A DNA stretch of 7,483 nt from CAZPGL01 sp964586175 (GTDB lineage Bacteria > Actinomycetota > Acidimicrobiia > Acidimicrobiales > MedAcidi-G1): the NCBI GenBank assembly GCA_964586175.1, contig CAZPGL010000061.1:1-7483 (forward strand), given 5' to 3'. The position numbers and the translations under genes were made by a program. The notes beneath the pieces were generated by a model. It searched no databases, was not told the DNA's origin, and worked only from the letters and a program-made list of their open reading frames with translations. Numbering within the stretch: position 1 is the first letter of the stretch; every line of letters begins with the position of its first letter. Shown one piece after another: positions 6,307 to 7,483 of the stretch.

Positions 6307-7117
6307 CGACCGGCAGGTGGGGGAACCAGTCGCCGCGCAGACGCTGGCCGTCGACCATGCCGTGGCCGTCGAACGGCGGTGACGTGCGGCCCGGACGCTG
6401 CACGTAGCGGGCGTCGTCGCCGACGACCCGCAGCGAGAAGGCCCGCCGCAGCCCGGCCGACCCGCGGGAACCGTGCACCGTGCGGTAGTGGAAGGCCACG
6501 GCGTCGCCGGGGGCACACGCCCACTCCAGCACCTCGAAGCGGTCGGGGTCGGCGTCCGGGTCGGGGACCGGCTGGTGCTCGTCGTCGTGGACGGTGGCGT
6601 CGGCCCCGTAGAAGCCCTCGCCGCTGGCCCACCGCACCGGATGCACGGCTTGATCCCAGAGGTGCGAACCGCGGATGAGCCGCAGCGTCGATTCGACGGG
6701 CACCGGGTCGAGGGGGATCCAGAAGCTGACCGTCTGGGGGCCGTCCACGAAGTAGTAGGGGGCGTCGCAGTGCCACGGGGTGGGCAGGGTCGCTCCGGCC
6801 TCCTTGACGAGCACGTGGTCGTGGAACAACTGCACCGTGTCGGACTGCATGATCGCCGCGGCGACGTCGGCGACCCCCGATTCGAACGCGAATCGCTCGT
6901 ATTCGGGGATGCGGCTCCAGTTGCAGTAATCGTCCCAGAAGCGGCCCGGGTCGTCGGCCGTGCCGTTGTCGTCGAAGTGCTCGCCGGGGTCCGCCTCGTT
7001 GCGGGCCACGCCGGCGGCCAGCACGTCCACCCAGTCGACGAACAGCCCGGGGAGGTGCACGGCACCGTCGGCGGCGAAGGCGGCGGCCCTATCGCCAACG
7101 GCGGCGTCGGTGGTCAT
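6299..7117 (-). CDS. Phytanoyl-CoA dioxygenase (PhyH) family Fe(II)/2-oxoglutarate oxygenase, second copy
   Basis: A 272-residue predicted hydroxylase. Iron ligands are H116 and D118 in TPWHCDAPYYFVDG (113-126) and distal H215 in VHGSRGS (214-220); Arg224 or Arg225 in LRRAFSLRVVGDD (223-235) should bind 2-oxoglutarate. LFHDHVLVKEAG (97-108), VSFWIPLDPVP (130-140) and LIRGSH (147-152) mark a PhyH subgroup clearly different from the copy at 3005-3841, so this is not a recent duplicate. ATG at 7117 is chosen because the family's N-terminal pattern (GAVHLPGLF, 18-26) begins just after it; the frame stays open upstream to 7396 but that part is Arg/Pro-rich nonsense. No Shine-Dalgarno site is present, the sequence before ATG being pyrimidine-rich, which fits a leaderless message. 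It converges on the deacetylase with a 37-nt gap. Substrate unknown; membership of the ectoine locus is suggested only by position. Confidence 0.87.
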   Translation of the reverse strand: MTTDAAVGDRAAAFAADGAVHLPGLFVDWVDVLAAGVARNEADPGEHFDDNGTADDPGRFWDDYCNWSRIPEYERFAFESGVADVAAAIMQSDTVQLFHDHVLVKEAGATLPTPWHCDAPYYFVDGPQTVSFWIPLDPVPVESTLRLIRGSHLWDQAVHPVRWASGEGFYGADATVHDDEHQPVPDPDADPDRFEVLEWACAPGDAVAFHYRTVHGSRGSAGLRRAFSLRVVGDDARYVQRPGRTSPPFDGHGMVDGQRLRGDWFPHLPVGA

Positions 7118-7124
7118 GGAGGGG

Positions 7125-7130
7125 AGGCTA
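7125..7130 (-). promoter_or_regulatory. Candidate -10 element for a leaderless PhyH message
   Basis: On the minus strand TAGCCT fits TANNNT and lies exactly 7 nt before ATG 7117, the spacing expected if transcription starts at the A of the start codon. No convincing -35 box is visible. The motif is short, so chance is possible. Confidence 0.4.
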
Positions 7131-7224
7131 CGACGGCCAGCCCACTGATCCTGCGCTGCTCGCGGGCGCCGGATGCAGGACAGGCAGACGGCGCTGACCG
7201 GCGTCGACGAGGGTCGCATTGCCT

Positions 7225-7380
7225 GGGACCGGCAACTTCCTCTTCTCGGCCGGCGCCAACGAGACGGCCGGACGGTTCTGCCGGGGCCATTTCGACCTGC
7301 CGATGCGGGGCTGCACGGTGGTTCTCGACGGCGAGGCCGTCGTCGACGCCGGCGTGCTTCGTGACGACTTGGCCGGTTGA
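7225..7380 (+). pseudogene. C-terminal remnant resembling NicX/aminopeptidase-like metalloenzymes
   Basis: A frame ending at TGA 7378-7380 encodes GNFLFSAGANETAGRF from 7231, then CRGHFDLPMRGCTVVLDGE and a short tail. This resembles the conserved end of the 2,5-dihydroxypyridine dioxygenase (NicX) and leucyl aminopeptidase-like family, where a glycine-rich FSxGxN segment precedes an H-x-D metal motif and an IPMR-type strand. The H-x-D is present at 7288-7296 (His, Phe, Asp). The frame is only 60 codons long, closed upstream by TGA at 7195-7197, without a credible start; the family is about 350 residues. No other part of the gene is recognisable between 7118 and 7225. It is therefore read as a gene remnant. 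The family call is from memory and moderately sure. The rest of the 7118-7433 gap shows only promoter-like elements. Confidence 0.5.
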
Positions 7381-7421
7381 GGGGCGCGTCCTGCAAGGTA
7401 GGCGTGACCGGCGGCGACCGT

Positions 7422-7427
7422 TACCCT
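7422..7427 (+). promoter_or_regulatory. Candidate -10 element just upstream of the initiator tRNA
   Basis: TACCCT fits TANNNT and ends 6 nt before the first base of the tRNA. If used, the primary transcript would begin at or next to the mature 5' end. No clear -35 box is seen at 17-18 nt spacing, so the call is weak. Confidence 0.35.
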
Positions 7428-7433
7428 TCCCGC

Positions 7434-7483
<50 letters not shown>

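Noticed and set aside
4983..6407. Plus-strand open frame of 474 codons over the deacetylase
   Set aside because: It overlaps the deacetylase in another frame and encodes Arg/Gly/Pro-rich sequence; the deacetylase frame has every catalytic residue of its family.
7118..7396. N-terminal extension of the second PhyH protein up to 7396
   Set aside because: The extra residues are Arg/Pro/Ser-rich and unlike the family, and the extension would lie antisense to the NicX-like remnant. ATG 7117 agrees with the family N-terminus.

Overview
The window is high-GC DNA (by eye about 70% or more) with frequent GTG starts, Ala/Asp/Arg-rich proteins and few Shine-Dalgarno sites. This fits a high-GC actinobacterium. 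The Thr-run linker after the signal segment of the left-edge gene and the types of genes present would suit an Acidimicrobiia-like, perhaps marine, lineage, but that placement is inference. No mobile element, CRISPR array or phage gene is visible.

Layout. (1) 1-228, minus strand: the N-terminus of a secreted or membrane-anchored protein of unknown function. (2) 229-706: no intact gene. It holds a decayed C-terminal piece of imidazolonepropionase (hutI) that has lost its metal-ligand Asp and runs in frame into the next gene. (3) 707-3008, plus strand: a two-gene operon of a DAO-family FAD oxidoreductase and a PhnD-like solute-binding-fold protein without a signal peptide. (4) 3005-3841, minus strand: a phytanoyl-CoA dioxygenase (PhyH) family Fe(II)/2-oxoglutarate oxygenase, convergent with the operon and overlapping it by 4 nt. 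(5) 3907-6261, plus strand: a tight pair of an ectoine hydrolase (DoeA/EutD type, M24 fold) and an M20/ArgE-type deacetylase, divergent from the first PhyH gene across a 65-bp promoter region. (6) 6252-6287: three perfect copies of a 12-bp repeat that triplicate the stop codon of the deacetylase. (7) 6299-7117, minus strand: a second, different PhyH oxygenase. (8) 7118-7433: no intact gene. It holds a C-terminal fragment resembling the NicX/aminopeptidase-like metalloenzymes. (9) 7434 to the window end: the 5' part of an initiator tRNA-Met.

Biological reading. The best supported function is catabolism of the compatible solute ectoine and perhaps hydroxyectoine. The hydrolase would open the ring to N-acetyl-2,4-diaminobutyrate. 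The adjacent M20 enzyme is well placed to deacetylate it, replacing the usual DoeB/EutE deacetylase of a different family. The two PhyH oxygenases and the oxidoreductase/binding-protein pair may belong to the same small-solute utilisation island, but their substrates cannot be read from the sequence. The two enzyme remnants suggest an accessory region with gene turnover.
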